Source: Regnicoccus_A sp014224355
GTDB taxonomy: Bacteria; Cyanobacteriota; Cyanobacteriia; PCC-6307; Cyanobiaceae
DNA length: 64,000 nucleotides
Reading direction: 5' to 3'
Assembly: GCF_050920705.1 (NCBI RefSeq)
Contig: NZ_CP154799.1
Location: forward strand, 2,976,001 to 3,040,000
Below are positions 17,141 through 25,486 of the stretch, in pieces. The notes beneath the pieces were generated by a model. That model ran no database searches. It was not told the origin of the DNA and saw only the letters and a program-made list of their open reading frames with translations. Made by a program: the position numbers and the translations under genes. The first letter of the stretch is position 1. Every line of letters begins with the position of its first letter.

Positions 17141-17521
17141 ATGAGGGCAGTCCCGCTCGTCGCCGCCTCGGTGCTGGGGACGCTCCCGGCAGGAGCGATC
17201 CCGCCACCACCCGACTCATTCGACGGAGAAACGATCCACTGCCACCCCTCAGGCAGCGCCGCCACCGTGCTGATCTGCCGCGACGCCGAACTCACCGCCC
17301 TTGACGATGAACTGCGCGCCGGCTTCCGCCGCCTGCAGGATGCGGCTTCCATCACGAACACCCAGCGCGAGGCTCTGGTGGAGGAGCAGCGGCGCTGGGT
17401 GGAGACCATGGATCAGTGCTGGCGCGCCCGGGAGAAGATGCGGAACTGCGTGAAGCGGAGCCAGGAGCAACGGCTCCGGCAACTGCAGAGCCGGAAAGCG
17501 GCAGGACCAGTGAAGCCCTGA
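17141..17521 (+). CDS. LprI/DUF1311-family secreted protein
   Basis: 126 residues from ATG 17141. The N-terminal MRAVPLVAASVLGTLPAGA is a signal peptide. The mature domain CRDAELTALDDELRAGFRRL then EALVEEQRRWVETMDQCW, with spaced cysteines (ICRDAE, QCWRA, NCVKRS), is the lysozyme-inhibitor LprI / DUF1311 helical hairpin. The frame is open further upstream but lacks coding character. It is probably periplasmic, with lysozyme inhibition inferred only from the family name. It sits just downstream of another small secreted protein. Confidence 0.78.
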   Translation: MRAVPLVAASVLGTLPAGAIPPPPDSFDGETIHCHPSGSAATVLICRDAELTALDDELRAGFRRLQDAASITNTQREALVEEQRRWVETMDQCWRAREKMRNCVKRSQEQRLRQLQSRKAAGPVKP

Positions 17522-17878
17522 AGCCACGGATCGAGAACACTGAACCTGCTTTAGAGGTGACCCCAATCCGGGGTACGGGCCGTTCACCGAGCATCCTGCC
17601 GTTGCCCCCTTGCGGGAGCGGATCCCCTGTGGGGTGACCGAGGTGCGGTGATGTGGTGGTGGTTGAGCTGGGGCGGTCCTGGTGCATCGGGCAGGTGATC
17701 GCCGTTCATGGCGGTGCCTGGGACTCAAACCTGCATCCCTCCATGCCCACTGCGTCGAGGAGATCAGTTGGCCAAACCAGACGATCCGTGAGGGCGCCAT
17801 GAAGATCCTTTCCACGACTGGCCACCGCGCTGGCGTCAGTCGCAGCAGGCGCGAGCATCCGTGTCCCACAATTGATCA
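17522..17878. other. Intergenic stretch, no gene recognised
   Basis: Only GC-driven open frames on both strands. No repeat or RNA feature was noticed. Confidence 0.35.
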
Positions 17879-18091
17879 ATGGCAACCATGGGACCGACAA
17901 CGGAACATTGGGCAGCCCTGGCTGTCCTGGGCCTGAACGCCATGCCCAGAAGCCGAAAGGACCTGGCGCGGCTGGTGGCGCGCTGCCACCCGGCCTGCAA
18001 TCCCTGGAGCGGTATTCAGACCGCGGCCTACCGCGAGGTGTGGGAAGAGCTGGAGATCGGCAGCGATGCCGATGCTCCCTTGGCGGCCTGA
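17879..18091 (+). CDS. Hypothetical 70-residue protein
   Basis: Begins MATMGPTTEHWAALAVLGL and continues RSRKDLARLVARCHPACNPW then SGIQTAAYREVWEELEIG. Helical, with conserved-looking Trp and His/Cys residues. The composition is protein-like and the ATG is well placed. I do not recognise the family. Confidence 0.5.
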   Translation: MATMGPTTEHWAALAVLGLNAMPRSRKDLARLVARCHPACNPWSGIQTAAYREVWEELEIGSDADAPLAA

Positions 18092-18181
18092 GGAGCGCCG
18101 CTGCCACCGAGGAAGCCGGGGCGGGAGGGTGTCAACCAATCAAACAGGCACTGGTACGGATGTTCGATTTCGTGCTTTGCC

Positions 18182-18391
18182 GTGGTGCGGGCCCCGCTCT
18201 CCAGCCCTGTGCCTTCCCGTTCCGACTCTGTGGAGGACTGGCCTTACCTCGATCAGGACGTGCTGGTCACCGCCTGCAGCCCCAAGGCCTGCCTCATGTG
18301 CCAGCTGCACCAGGGCATGATCGCTCCTGGCGAGCAGCTCACCCGCCGCTGTCAGGGTTGGACCGAGGATCTGGCCCGTCAGCTGAGCTGA
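18182..18391 (+). CDS. Hypothetical small cysteine-containing protein
   Basis: 69 residues from tandem GTG codons at 18182. The central CSPKACLMCQLH contains three closely spaced cysteines and a histidine, suggesting a metal site. The end CQGWTEDLARQLS is helical. It is followed 15 bases later by a small frame with a strong ribosome-binding site. Unknown family; the N-terminal boundary is doubtful. Confidence 0.42.
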   Translation: MVRAPLSSPVPSRSDSVEDWPYLDQDVLVTACSPKACLMCQLHQGMIAPGEQLTRRCQGWTEDLARQLS

Positions 18392-18406
18392 CACTCCGGA
18401 GGTGTC

Positions 18407-18577
18407 ATGAGCAGCCGGCGAAGGGTGGTGGTCTGCGGAGGCGATGGTCCCGGCACGGCCTCACGAGCCGCCCACGCGCTCAAGGCGGGCCAACGCTTGA
18501 TCTTCCTGGCGGTGCCGGCGCTGGGGCGGGGCTTCTGTTGCTCGAAGAAGAGCGGGATCGGACGACCCCTCAGATGA
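18407..18577 (+). CDS. Possible 56-residue protein with a strong ribosome-binding site
   Basis: GGAGGTG lies 3 bases before ATG 18407. The frame reads MSSRRRVVVCGGDGPGTASR and stops at 18575-18577, overlapping by a few bases the end of the gene on the other strand. It is too short for the supplied frames but has one of the best Shine-Dalgarno matches in this section. No homology was recognised. Confidence 0.35.
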   Translation: MSSRRRVVVCGGDGPGTASRAAHALKAGQRLIFLAVPALGRGFCCSKKSGIGRPLR

Positions 18578-19085
18578 ACCCATAGGAATACGGCTGCTTG
18601 CTGCCATCGCGGCGGATCAGCAGCCAGAGAGGACCTGGGAAGAAGCCTTGGCAGCGAATCGTCCAGATCCAGTAGTCATCCACCGTTTCACCGTATTCCG
18701 GCGGAAAGAGGCGTGTGCCGTCGGCTGCCTTGGGTTCCTCGTCCGCCGGCAGCATCTGAACCGACAGATCGGGATCGGCCACCAGTCCGGCGGTGATCAC
18801 CGCTCGCACCTGCTCATTGCTGGCGTTGTCCGTCAGATCGAAGCTTTCGGGCTGGGAGCGGACCATGGAGGCGAGGCCGTCGCGGCTGGGATCTGCTGCG
18901 CAGGGCAGGAAGAGCGCCGGCAGGACACGGCGGAAGGCTTCCAGGGCATCGAGGCTGCCTGGAAGTGCCTGCTGCGCTCGATGCACGTCGGCAGAAAAGT
19001 CGTAGGCGGGGGGCAACGCATGCACCTGCAGGGCTGAATTGAAGTCAGCAGGATCCATCTGGGGATGAGCCAAGGCGATCCGCAT
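18570..19085 (-). CDS. Hypothetical 171-residue protein
   Basis: From ATG 19085: MRIALAHPQMDPADFNSALQ, a mid part with EAFRRVLPALFLPC, and a C-terminus YWIWTIRCQGFFPGPLWLLI then RRDGSKQPYSYGF. No signal peptide; the aromatic C-terminal strand cluster suggests a small alpha/beta domain. The frame is open to 19367 but the extension is low-complexity. The family is not recognised. It converges on the small frame at 18407. Confidence 0.6.
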   Translation of the reverse strand: MRIALAHPQMDPADFNSALQVHALPPAYDFSADVHRAQQALPGSLDALEAFRRVLPALFLPCAADPSRDGLASMVRSQPESFDLTDNASNEQVRAVITAGLVADPDLSVQMLPADEEPKAADGTRLFPPEYGETVDDYWIWTIRCQGFFPGPLWLLIRRDGSKQPYSYGFI

Positions 19086-19257
19086 CCTGATAGGAGGTGC
19101 TTGCAGCCTCTGGGATCCCCCTGGGCAACAGGAGTTCATCGGGGCAAGGCCCGGTCGACCGTGGCTTCCCGCTGACTTGGATGGCCTGAACTGGCACACC
19201 GGGTGGGGCCAAGCCGTGAGGCAGCAACTCCCAATATGACTTCCACTACCAACAGTC

Positions 19258-19818
19258 ATGCGTCGTCCGGCATTCCTGCTCGCCTCCGCGCTCCTCCTGG
19301 GCACCTCCGGCCTTGGCCTATCGGTAGAGGCAAAGGAGAGCCGACCCAACATCGAAGTCGCAAGCATGATGCGTTACTGCCAAGGCGAAGTGGCGGCCAA
19401 GTACAGGGTGAGCCCGCATGACATCAGCACGCTGCCGGTCGAGCGACAGGGAAACAGTTACCGCGTCTACGGACAGACTCCCGCCGAAGGAAGTGAAGCG
19501 CTGTTCTTCTACTGCGAGTTCAACCAGCACCGCGAGTTCGACGGCGTGAAGATGACCAGTGACAAGCGCCCCAGTGGTGACAGTGGCGGCTCTGCCAAGG
19601 AGCGCGTGAAGGTGGAGGACATGGCGCGCTACTGCACCGGCATGGCGGCTGAGAAGTTCAAGCAAAGCCCCCGCTACATCACCAGCAATGAGCCAAGTCG
19701 TCAGTCAAATGGTACCTACAAGGTGTACGGGCAATATGACGCATCAAGCACCAACACTCAGGCCTTCGTCTGCACTTACAATGCCAATGTCGTGTTCAAG
19801 AGCGTCGTCAAGAACTGA
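19258..19818 (+). CDS. Secreted protein with two internal repeats
   Basis: 186 residues with a clear signal peptide (MRRPAFLLASALLLGTSGLG, cut near VEA-KE). The mature protein consists of two copies of one domain of about 65-70 residues. Copy 1 (from residue 32) runs IEVASMMRYCQGEVAAKYRV with YRVYGQTP and FYCEFN. Copy 2 (from about 117) runs VKVEDMARYCTGMAAEKFKQ with YKVYGQYD and FVCTYN. Each copy has two cysteines likely to form a disulphide. It is presumably periplasmic. No named family is recognised. A strong terminator follows at 19848. Confidence 0.75.
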   Translation: MRRPAFLLASALLLGTSGLGLSVEAKESRPNIEVASMMRYCQGEVAAKYRVSPHDISTLPVERQGNSYRVYGQTPAEGSEALFFYCEFNQHREFDGVKMTSDKRPSGDSGGSAKERVKVEDMARYCTGMAAEKFKQSPRYITSNEPSRQSNGTYKVYGQYDASSTNTQAFVCTYNANVVFKSVVKN

Positions 19819-19847
19819 ATTCTCTCCAGGTCCGATCTGACATCGAT

Positions 19848-19875
19848 GCCCCGGGCGAATGCCTGGGGCTTTTTG
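19848..19875 (+). terminator. Strong intrinsic terminator
   Basis: GCCCCGGGC, loop GAAT, GCCTGGGGC followed by TTTTT. It ends the transcript of the repeat-containing secreted protein. Confidence 0.85.
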
Positions 19876-20352
19876 ATGCACCAAAGTCCTGACGTCAAGG
19901 CCCTCGCCGAATATTTGGGCTGGAGGCCCATCTTCTGCCCATGATCGCCGGACGTGTGACTGACCGTTGGGGTAAGCGATCTGTACCCCCAGCGGTTGCT
20001 GACACAGCGAAGCCCGGCGACGAGGCCACCGGGCTTGGATCGTGGGGTGTGTTGTCGGAGCTGCTGACGCTGGCACCTGGGGCCAGGGTTCCAGTGGGGC
20101 TTCCCGATGGTTCCGGGGCACCCAGGGCGGTGCCAATGGACGGCGACGGTTCACGACAAGGTGTCACACGCCCGGGAAGCCAGTGATCCGTTGAGAGTGT
20201 TGGAGCAGGGGCCAGATCGTCAGCGCACTCCTGGCGGCTGCTCAGGTGGGGTGTGTTCCATGCTCTGGAGCCTCCCGGTGTTGATGGACTCACGATCCGT
20301 CGGCCAGACCCGCCTTGCCGTCTTTAGAATCAGACTCCAGGAGGCGTGAATC
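19876..20352. other. Intergenic stretch with the vapB promoter region
   Basis: No gene recognised. The last 20 bases hold AGGAGG (about 20339-20344), a good ribosome-binding site for vapB. Confidence 0.4.
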
Positions 20353-20583
20353 ATGAAAGTCACCGTTGAACTTTCCGAAACGGAGATGGCCGAAATCCTG
20401 GATCTCACGGGCGAGCGCAAGAAGGGCCCCGCGATCCGCCGCCTGATGGAGGAGGCGTTGCAGCAGCGGCGGCGTGCCCAGATCGCCCAGCGCTTCCTCA
20501 GCGGCGAATGGGGCGTGGAGTTGGAGAGCTACGAAGCCGACCAGGAGCGTGAGCGCCAGCGTGATCAGCAGACCGCCTCGTGA
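20353..20583 (+). CDS. vapB: VapB-type antitoxin
   Basis: 76 residues. The N-terminal MKVTVELSETEMAEILDLTG followed by KGPAIRRLMEEAL is a small ribbon-helix-helix/VapB fold. The C-terminal part QRFLSGEWGVELESYEADQE is the toxin-binding arm with the conserved aromatic-acidic stretch. AGGAGG sits 8 bases upstream of the ATG. It overlaps the toxin gene by 4 bases (GTGA), a coupled arrangement. Confidence 0.9.
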   Translation: MKVTVELSETEMAEILDLTGERKKGPAIRRLMEEALQQRRRAQIAQRFLSGEWGVELESYEADQERERQRDQQTAS

Positions 20584-20984
20584 CGCTGCTGCTCGACACC
20601 AGCCTCTGGATCGACTTCACCCGCGCCCGCAGCCCGGCCCCGCTCAAGCAGTTCATCGCCCCCTACGTGCTGGATCCCGCAGCCCACCTGGCTGAACCGG
20701 TGCTCTTTGAGGTGCTCCGTTCCGCCCGGCCGGAGGAATCTCGCTTGCTGGAGGCCCAGTTCGACGTCTTGCCCTGCCTGCCCACGCCAAAGGATCTATG
20801 GCAACGGGCGATCGCCCTGGGCCAGGCCTGCCGCCAGGCTGGCCGCACCGTGTTCAGCCTTGATCTCCTGGTGGCTGCCGTGGCGATGCATCACGACGCC
20901 GTGGTGGTGAGCTTCGACGCCGACTTCGAAGCCATCGCCTCAGTGAGCGCCTTGCGACTGAAGCGCTTGAACCGCCCCGGCTGA
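20580..20984 (+). CDS. vapC: VapC-type PIN-domain ribonuclease toxin
   Basis: 134 residues. The PIN-domain acidic quartet is visible: LLLDTSLWIDF (Asp 6), AEPVLFEVLR (Glu about 40), FSLDLLVAAVA (Asp about 98) and VVSFDADFEAI (Asp about 116). VapC toxins cut tRNA or rRNA loops with a Mg-dependent site. It starts at a GTG within the end of vapB. It appears intact. Confidence 0.94.
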   Translation: MTLLLDTSLWIDFTRARSPAPLKQFIAPYVLDPAAHLAEPVLFEVLRSARPEESRLLEAQFDVLPCLPTPKDLWQRAIALGQACRQAGRTVFSLDLLVAAVAMHHDAVVVSFDADFEAIASVSALRLKRLNRPG

Positions 20985-21268
20985 TCCCATGCCCTCCATC
21001 CACCCCGCACAGCGCAGAAGAAAGCATCCGGAACGGCCACCCGAGCACCTTGCACCTGTGGTGGGCGAGACCGAGACGGCGGCTTGAGGGCGGCGCGGGC
21101 GGCATTGAGCTAAGGCCGCTCTTGCGAACGGAGCTCGGTGGAAGTTACGGACAAAGGATCCGCATCAAAAGGCTTACCACCCAAGTCGCTGGAGCGTTCC
21201 CGGCCGCAGCGCTTCAGATCATCGACGGGCTCTGGCAGCCCCTGAGCGGCGGGCGCGAGGGTTTCGAG

Positions 21269-21469
21269 ATGCAACAGCGCCTCTACACGGCGCTGGGCGG
21301 CAGTCGCGACAGCCTCATCGCCCAGGACCATGGGCTGTTCCTCCAGTTCACCCAGCGAGTGGGCTGGCCCCTGGTGGAAGGGGTGGGTTTCGCCATGGCG
21401 GAAGACCTCAGCGTGCCGGTGGCCACGGACTATGGCCTCAAGGCCGGGAATCTCCTGAGGCGCGCCTGA
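21269..21469 (+). CDS. Hypothetical protein or gene remnant
   Basis: 66 residues from ATG 21269 with protein-like sequence: YTALGGSRDSLIAQDHGLFL, QFTQRVGWPLVEGVGFAM, VPVATDYGLKAGNLL. The same frame is open upstream to 21050 but is less convincing there, so this may be the 3' end of a decayed gene. No family is assigned. The opposite strand also has a long open frame with poorer composition. Confidence 0.35.
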   Translation: MQQRLYTALGGSRDSLIAQDHGLFLQFTQRVGWPLVEGVGFAMAEDLSVPVATDYGLKAGNLLRRA

Positions 21470-21578
21470 TCGAGGTTTTTGCTGGCTGAGGAGCTGCCGC
21501 TGGGCCTGGTTTTCCACAGGAGTGACCTCTCGAAAGAATGAATCTGCGACGGCCCGGACCATCATTCATTCATGAGGT

Positions 21579-22004
21579 TCATGCCTTGTATGAGATTGAT
21601 GAAGGTGCTGTCTGAGCCGGTTGTTCCAACCGGAACGCAGCAATGGCCTTCTGCAAAGTGGGAAAGATTCGCTCGGCTCCGATCCGTCCCACAACGCCAG
21701 CCTTGCTGAGTTGTTGATAGAGATCATGCTTGACCTTGGCCATGCCGAAGACGATGCCCTTCGCCGTAAGTTCGTCGTGAAACTCCTGCAGCACATCGGC
21801 GGCGGTGATGTCGATCAGGGCGCGGCGACGGAAGTCCTCGGAGTTGGCGAAGCAAAGGGGCGCGTCGTAGCGGTAGAGCACCAGCCCGGGGATGGTGCTG
21901 GCGCCGGCCAGCAGATCACCCCGCAGCCTGGTCGGTTGGTAGGCGCGAAGCCGCCTCAGTCCAGGCAGGAGTGCTATGGGCATCCGATTGTCCTGGCGCA
22001 CCAT
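21579..22004 (-). pseudogene. SulP-family anion transporter with most of its membrane domain deleted
   Basis: The product starts like a SulP transporter (LPGLRRLRAYQPTRLRGDLL) but jumps directly to the linker before the STAS domain (TIPGLVLYRYDAPLCFANSE), and then to the end of STAS (ITAADVLQEFHDELTAKGIV). Around 400 residues, i.e. the whole transmembrane domain, and about 25 residues of the STAS domain are missing. Because both joins keep the frame, a short protein of about 141 residues could still be made. It would be a STAS-like cytosolic piece with no transport ability. An intact SulP lies at 33425-35128. It is the third gene after the beta-barrel remnant and mscS on the same strand. Confidence 0.82.
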
Positions 22005-22086
22005 CTCCTCTCTCTGTGATGGTGCTGTGCACCGGCCCCACCCGCGGCGGCTGCACAGCACTCGCTTGACCATCGAGTCAAAGCGG

Positions 22087-24042
22087 TCATGGGGCTGGGG
22101 TGCGGGGCAGGGCAGGGCCCACAAGATCGAGCCGTGGAACCCCCACAGCGATGCCGGAGGCATCGAGAGCCTGCTTCAGGCGGCGGCGGTATTCGCGGCC
22201 CACAGGCCACTGCTGCAGGGGTTGGGTCTTGATCAGGATGCGGATGAGCACGCCGCTGTGGGCAATCTCATCGATACCGAGCATCTCCGGAGGCTCGAGA
22301 ATGCGGTCGGCCCAAGCAGGCTCGTGGTAAAGATCCTGAGCCACAGATTCCATCAGGGCCATGACCGCATCCACATCCGCTGCGATTGACACGGTGAGGG
22401 CATAGTTCACACGTGACCAGCTGCTGGAGAGATTGCGCACCGTGTCAATGGTGCCATTCGGGATGGTGATCAATTCCCCATCGAGGTTGCGCAACTGGGT
22501 GACGCGCAGACCCACGCTCTCCACCAGGCCGCTCTGGTCGCCGATGGACACAACATCCCCGACCGCGAACTGGTCTTCGATCAGGATCATCAGCCCACTG
22601 ATCAGATCCTTGAGCAGATTCTGCGAAGCCAACGACAGGGCAAAGCTCAGAAAACCCAGCAAAATTGCCACGGCCTGGGTCAACGCTCCCAGTTGATGCA
22701 ACTGATAGAAGATCACCATGCCGAGGAGGAGATAGACGCCGACGCGCACCCACGCCCTCAGCGCACGGGACAACGTCGGCCCCCTTAACCTGGCCCGCGT
22801 GTCGTCCTGAAGGTGTGCCCAGCGATTCACATACCGGTCAGAGAAGACGTTCCCGGCTTTGATCGAGATTCTGGTCAACATCGCCAGGAAGAGAATCAGC
22901 AGCGGAATGCCGATCGTGGCTTCCTTCCCCAGGGTCATGACCCAATCCAGGGGCGCCCATCCCTGGTTCTCGGGGGCAAATGCACGCCCCGTCGAGAACA
23001 GCCCGCGCACGGAAATACCGAAGACCCAGTTGCTGAAGGGCCGGCTCCAGTAGAAGAGGCCCGCCAGCCAGGCAATGCCGCAGGACCAGAGCAGGCACTG
23101 CCCCCAGAACAGGAAGGAGCGGTAGAAGGAGATCAGACTGAGACGCTGCCGCAGGGTCATCCGCACGCTCAGCCGCCTCTGGACCTGCAGGATGTTGCTC
23201 TTGCTCTCTCGGGATGAGGAGCCCCGATCCGGGGAGTGCTCCTCCTGGACCACCTGGCGAAGCCTGGTGGTCAGCGCCTGGTAAGCCCCATACAGACGCT
23301 TCTGAATGACAACGCCAACGGCGCTCGCCAGGAAGAGCAGGAGAAGGCCAAGCCCACCCCGACGGGCCGCTTGCCAGAGGGCGGGGGGCTGGCGTTCCTC
23401 CCAGGCATCCAGAAGACTCTTCCGCACCCCGCTGGCGACACGCCGGGCAATGGAGGCAGGCTCGGAGCTGTCCAACCGAATCCTGGCCACATCGGCAGGC
23501 GTGACCGTGAAGACCAGCTCGGGGGGATCGGACCGGGGGAATACGAGGAACACCTCATAGCGGGAACCCACCTGTCGCACGAAGGTATGCAGGTTTCGGG
23601 CCAGGAGGTTACGAAGCTTGAAGACAGTGGGATCACGCTGTTGATCCATGGGCTCGGACAACGATCTCGATGTGTATGCCGTCATCGAGGAGAGAATCTT
23701 CTGAAGCCGGCTATGAATCACATGGGCACGCTCGGAAGCCGTATAGGCAGCATCATCCCCTGCGGGCGCTCCCGATTTCTTGAAATCAATGAATCCCGAA
23801 ACCGTTCCGATGATCCGGCCATCAAGAAACACGGGAGACAATTCCACGTTTCCCTGGGAAAAGACAGGCAGAAACTGAGCCGAAGTCACTTGTGTCGCCG
23901 AGGCCTCAAGCGCAGGAAGAAACTGAGCCTGCACCGGCAGCAGGCCGGTCAGCACAACCAACAGGCAGCCCAGAGCAGGCAGCAGGCACACCAGCAGCTT
24001 TCGCTTCAGAGCCGCCGGTCCAGGGGGAAGGGGGAAGGGCAT
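22087..24042 (-). CDS. Large mechanosensitive channel (MscS family) with N-terminal periplasmic domain
   Basis: 651 residues. A signal-like helix (residues about 13-40) is followed by a soluble region of about 180 residues rich in charged helices. There are then four to five membrane spans and the MscS core: pore helix AVAILLGFLSFALSLASQNLL (seen in two parts), the beta domain FAVGDVVSIGDQSGLVESVG and ITIPNGTIDTVRNLSSSWSR, and an alpha/beta C-terminal domain. These channels release solutes on hypo-osmotic shock. The gene appears intact. Its ATG directly follows the stop of the beta-barrel remnant, so the two were probably one operon. Confidence 0.9.
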   Translation of the reverse strand: MPFPLPPGPAALKRKLLVCLLPALGCLLVVLTGLLPVQAQFLPALEASATQVTSAQFLPVFSQGNVELSPVFLDGRIIGTVSGFIDFKKSGAPAGDDAAYTASERAHVIHSRLQKILSSMTAYTSRSLSEPMDQQRDPTVFKLRNLLARNLHTFVRQVGSRYEVFLVFPRSDPPELVFTVTPADVARIRLDSSEPASIARRVASGVRKSLLDAWEERQPPALWQAARRGGLGLLLLFLASAVGVVIQKRLYGAYQALTTRLRQVVQEEHSPDRGSSSRESKSNILQVQRRLSVRMTLRQRLSLISFYRSFLFWGQCLLWSCGIAWLAGLFYWSRPFSNWVFGISVRGLFSTGRAFAPENQGWAPLDWVMTLGKEATIGIPLLILFLAMLTRISIKAGNVFSDRYVNRWAHLQDDTRARLRGPTLSRALRAWVRVGVYLLLGMVIFYQLHQLGALTQAVAILLGFLSFALSLASQNLLKDLISGLMILIEDQFAVGDVVSIGDQSGLVESVGLRVTQLRNLDGELITIPNGTIDTVRNLSSSWSRVNYALTVSIAADVDAVMALMESVAQDLYHEPAWADRILEPPEMLGIDEIAHSGVLIRILIKTQPLQQWPVGREYRRRLKQALDASGIAVGVPRLDLVGPALPRTPAP

Positions 24043-25115
24043 TCAGAACTTGCAGGTGAGGCCCGTGGACAGGATCACATTCAGCCGCTTGAAACCTGCT
24101 TCGAACGACAGTGATCGGCACCGCAGCGAAAGACGGTTCGTCCACATCCATGGCCTGGTGATCGACCAATCCAACCGGGTTGACGACCAGAGGAAGGCTT
24201 CATCGAAGGAATTCACAGGGGTGGCCAGCGCGAATACCTGGCCCCACGGGGCAGGACCGATGGGAACATCACGACTCCGGTACACTAAGGTAGCGATGGG
24301 ATCCACCTGATCGTGTTGCCTGGTCAGGTTGATTTCTGCATAGTCATAGCGTGGCCCCACGCCGAGCTGCACGGCCTGGAATGAGCTCGGATCCGCCCCT
24401 TGCCAGAAGTTATTCCGTAGCCAAACAGCGTGCTGAACAGAACGGAGACATCATCGTCGTCGTCCTGGGTCGAGAACGTGCTGTCGTTCACCGCGACAGC
24501 TGATCGATGAACAGAAAATTGCGCCGGTCCAGGCGATGCCGGTAAACCGCGAACCCCTGGCTGATCGGCCAGGTGAGGTTGAAGTCCCTAGAGCTGTCGT
24601 AGTTGATCGAGGCAAACAGATCGGCCTCGAAGTCGTTGCGGGGCCATGGCTTGTAGAGATCGAAGCTGGCCACCGCATTGGCCGTAGTTTCCTCATAGGT
24701 GGCGGCACTCACCGCCAGGCCCACCCGGCCCTGGAGCTTCTGCTCGGGAAGCGGAAAGGACGTGGCCCGCTCCGCTGCGGCCCGTTGCAGCTGTTCGCTC
24801 TCCGCCACGGCGCGACCGGCCAGGTTGCTGAAGCCATGGCGCCCTTGCAAAAGGGCCAGCCGCAGCCAGAGCGCCAGCTGCTGGGCGGGCTGCGGGATGG
24901 CCGTCACCACTGCCTCCCCCTCCCCCAGCAGGTTGGCCACGGGCAAAGGGCAGGACTGGCTCAGGCAGCGTTCGGCGAGATCGAGCAGCAGCTCCGGAAG
25001 GCTCTTCAGCCGCAGAGGCAGCCGGGGCTGGGAGAACACTCCAGAGAGAGCTCGCGAAAGCGAGGCAGTGGAAACCAGCAGACAGAGCCCTGGAGTGAAG
25101 ATCGACTGTTCTCAC
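24043..25115 (-). pseudogene. Outer-membrane beta-barrel protein (DUF481-like), split over three frames
   Basis: One frame begins with a signal peptide (HCLAFASSLWSVLPAPAAS). A second frame carries LKSLPELLLDLAERC and later NDFEADLFASINYDSSRDFN with VYRHRLDRRNFLFIDQLS, the alternating pattern of outer-membrane strands. A third (24043-24372) holds VGPRYDYAEINL and the last strands, ending in RLNVILSTGLTCKF with the C-terminal Phe typical of barrel proteins. Frameshifts lie near 25040 and 24490-24380. It probably made a salt-stress or porin-like barrel and is broken as read. It abuts mscS on the same strand. Confidence 0.6.
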
Positions 25116-25486
25116 GCCAAGCCGTCTCAGACAAAAAAGTTGTTGAGCTCATTGTCCCAACGCAATACCGAAGGTAGCCTGGATGAGCCTTCATTTGAGC
25201 AGTGATCCCAACCAATCACCTCGCAACAGTCATCTCGGGGAGCATCTTGGGGAGGTGATTTCGCACAATAATATGGATGACCATAGCTGATGTCCACTGG
25301 AAATCCACTGCTCCAGATCCGCGCACCCCAGACGCGCTGCAACTGCCATGAGCCATGGACCGTTCATCCTTCGGTCGCCAAGACTGACGCCCTGCGGCCT
25401 GATGGAACCGGGCTTCATACACTTTCATCAGGTGGCCGGCACTGATCGTCACGGTCGCGGAAGTTCTCTTGTTCTTCTCCAGCCCG
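25116..25486. other. Intergenic stretch between divergent genes
   Basis: Promoter region for the DUF1400 hydrolase on the right and the beta-barrel remnant on the left. No gene recognised. Confidence 0.4.
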
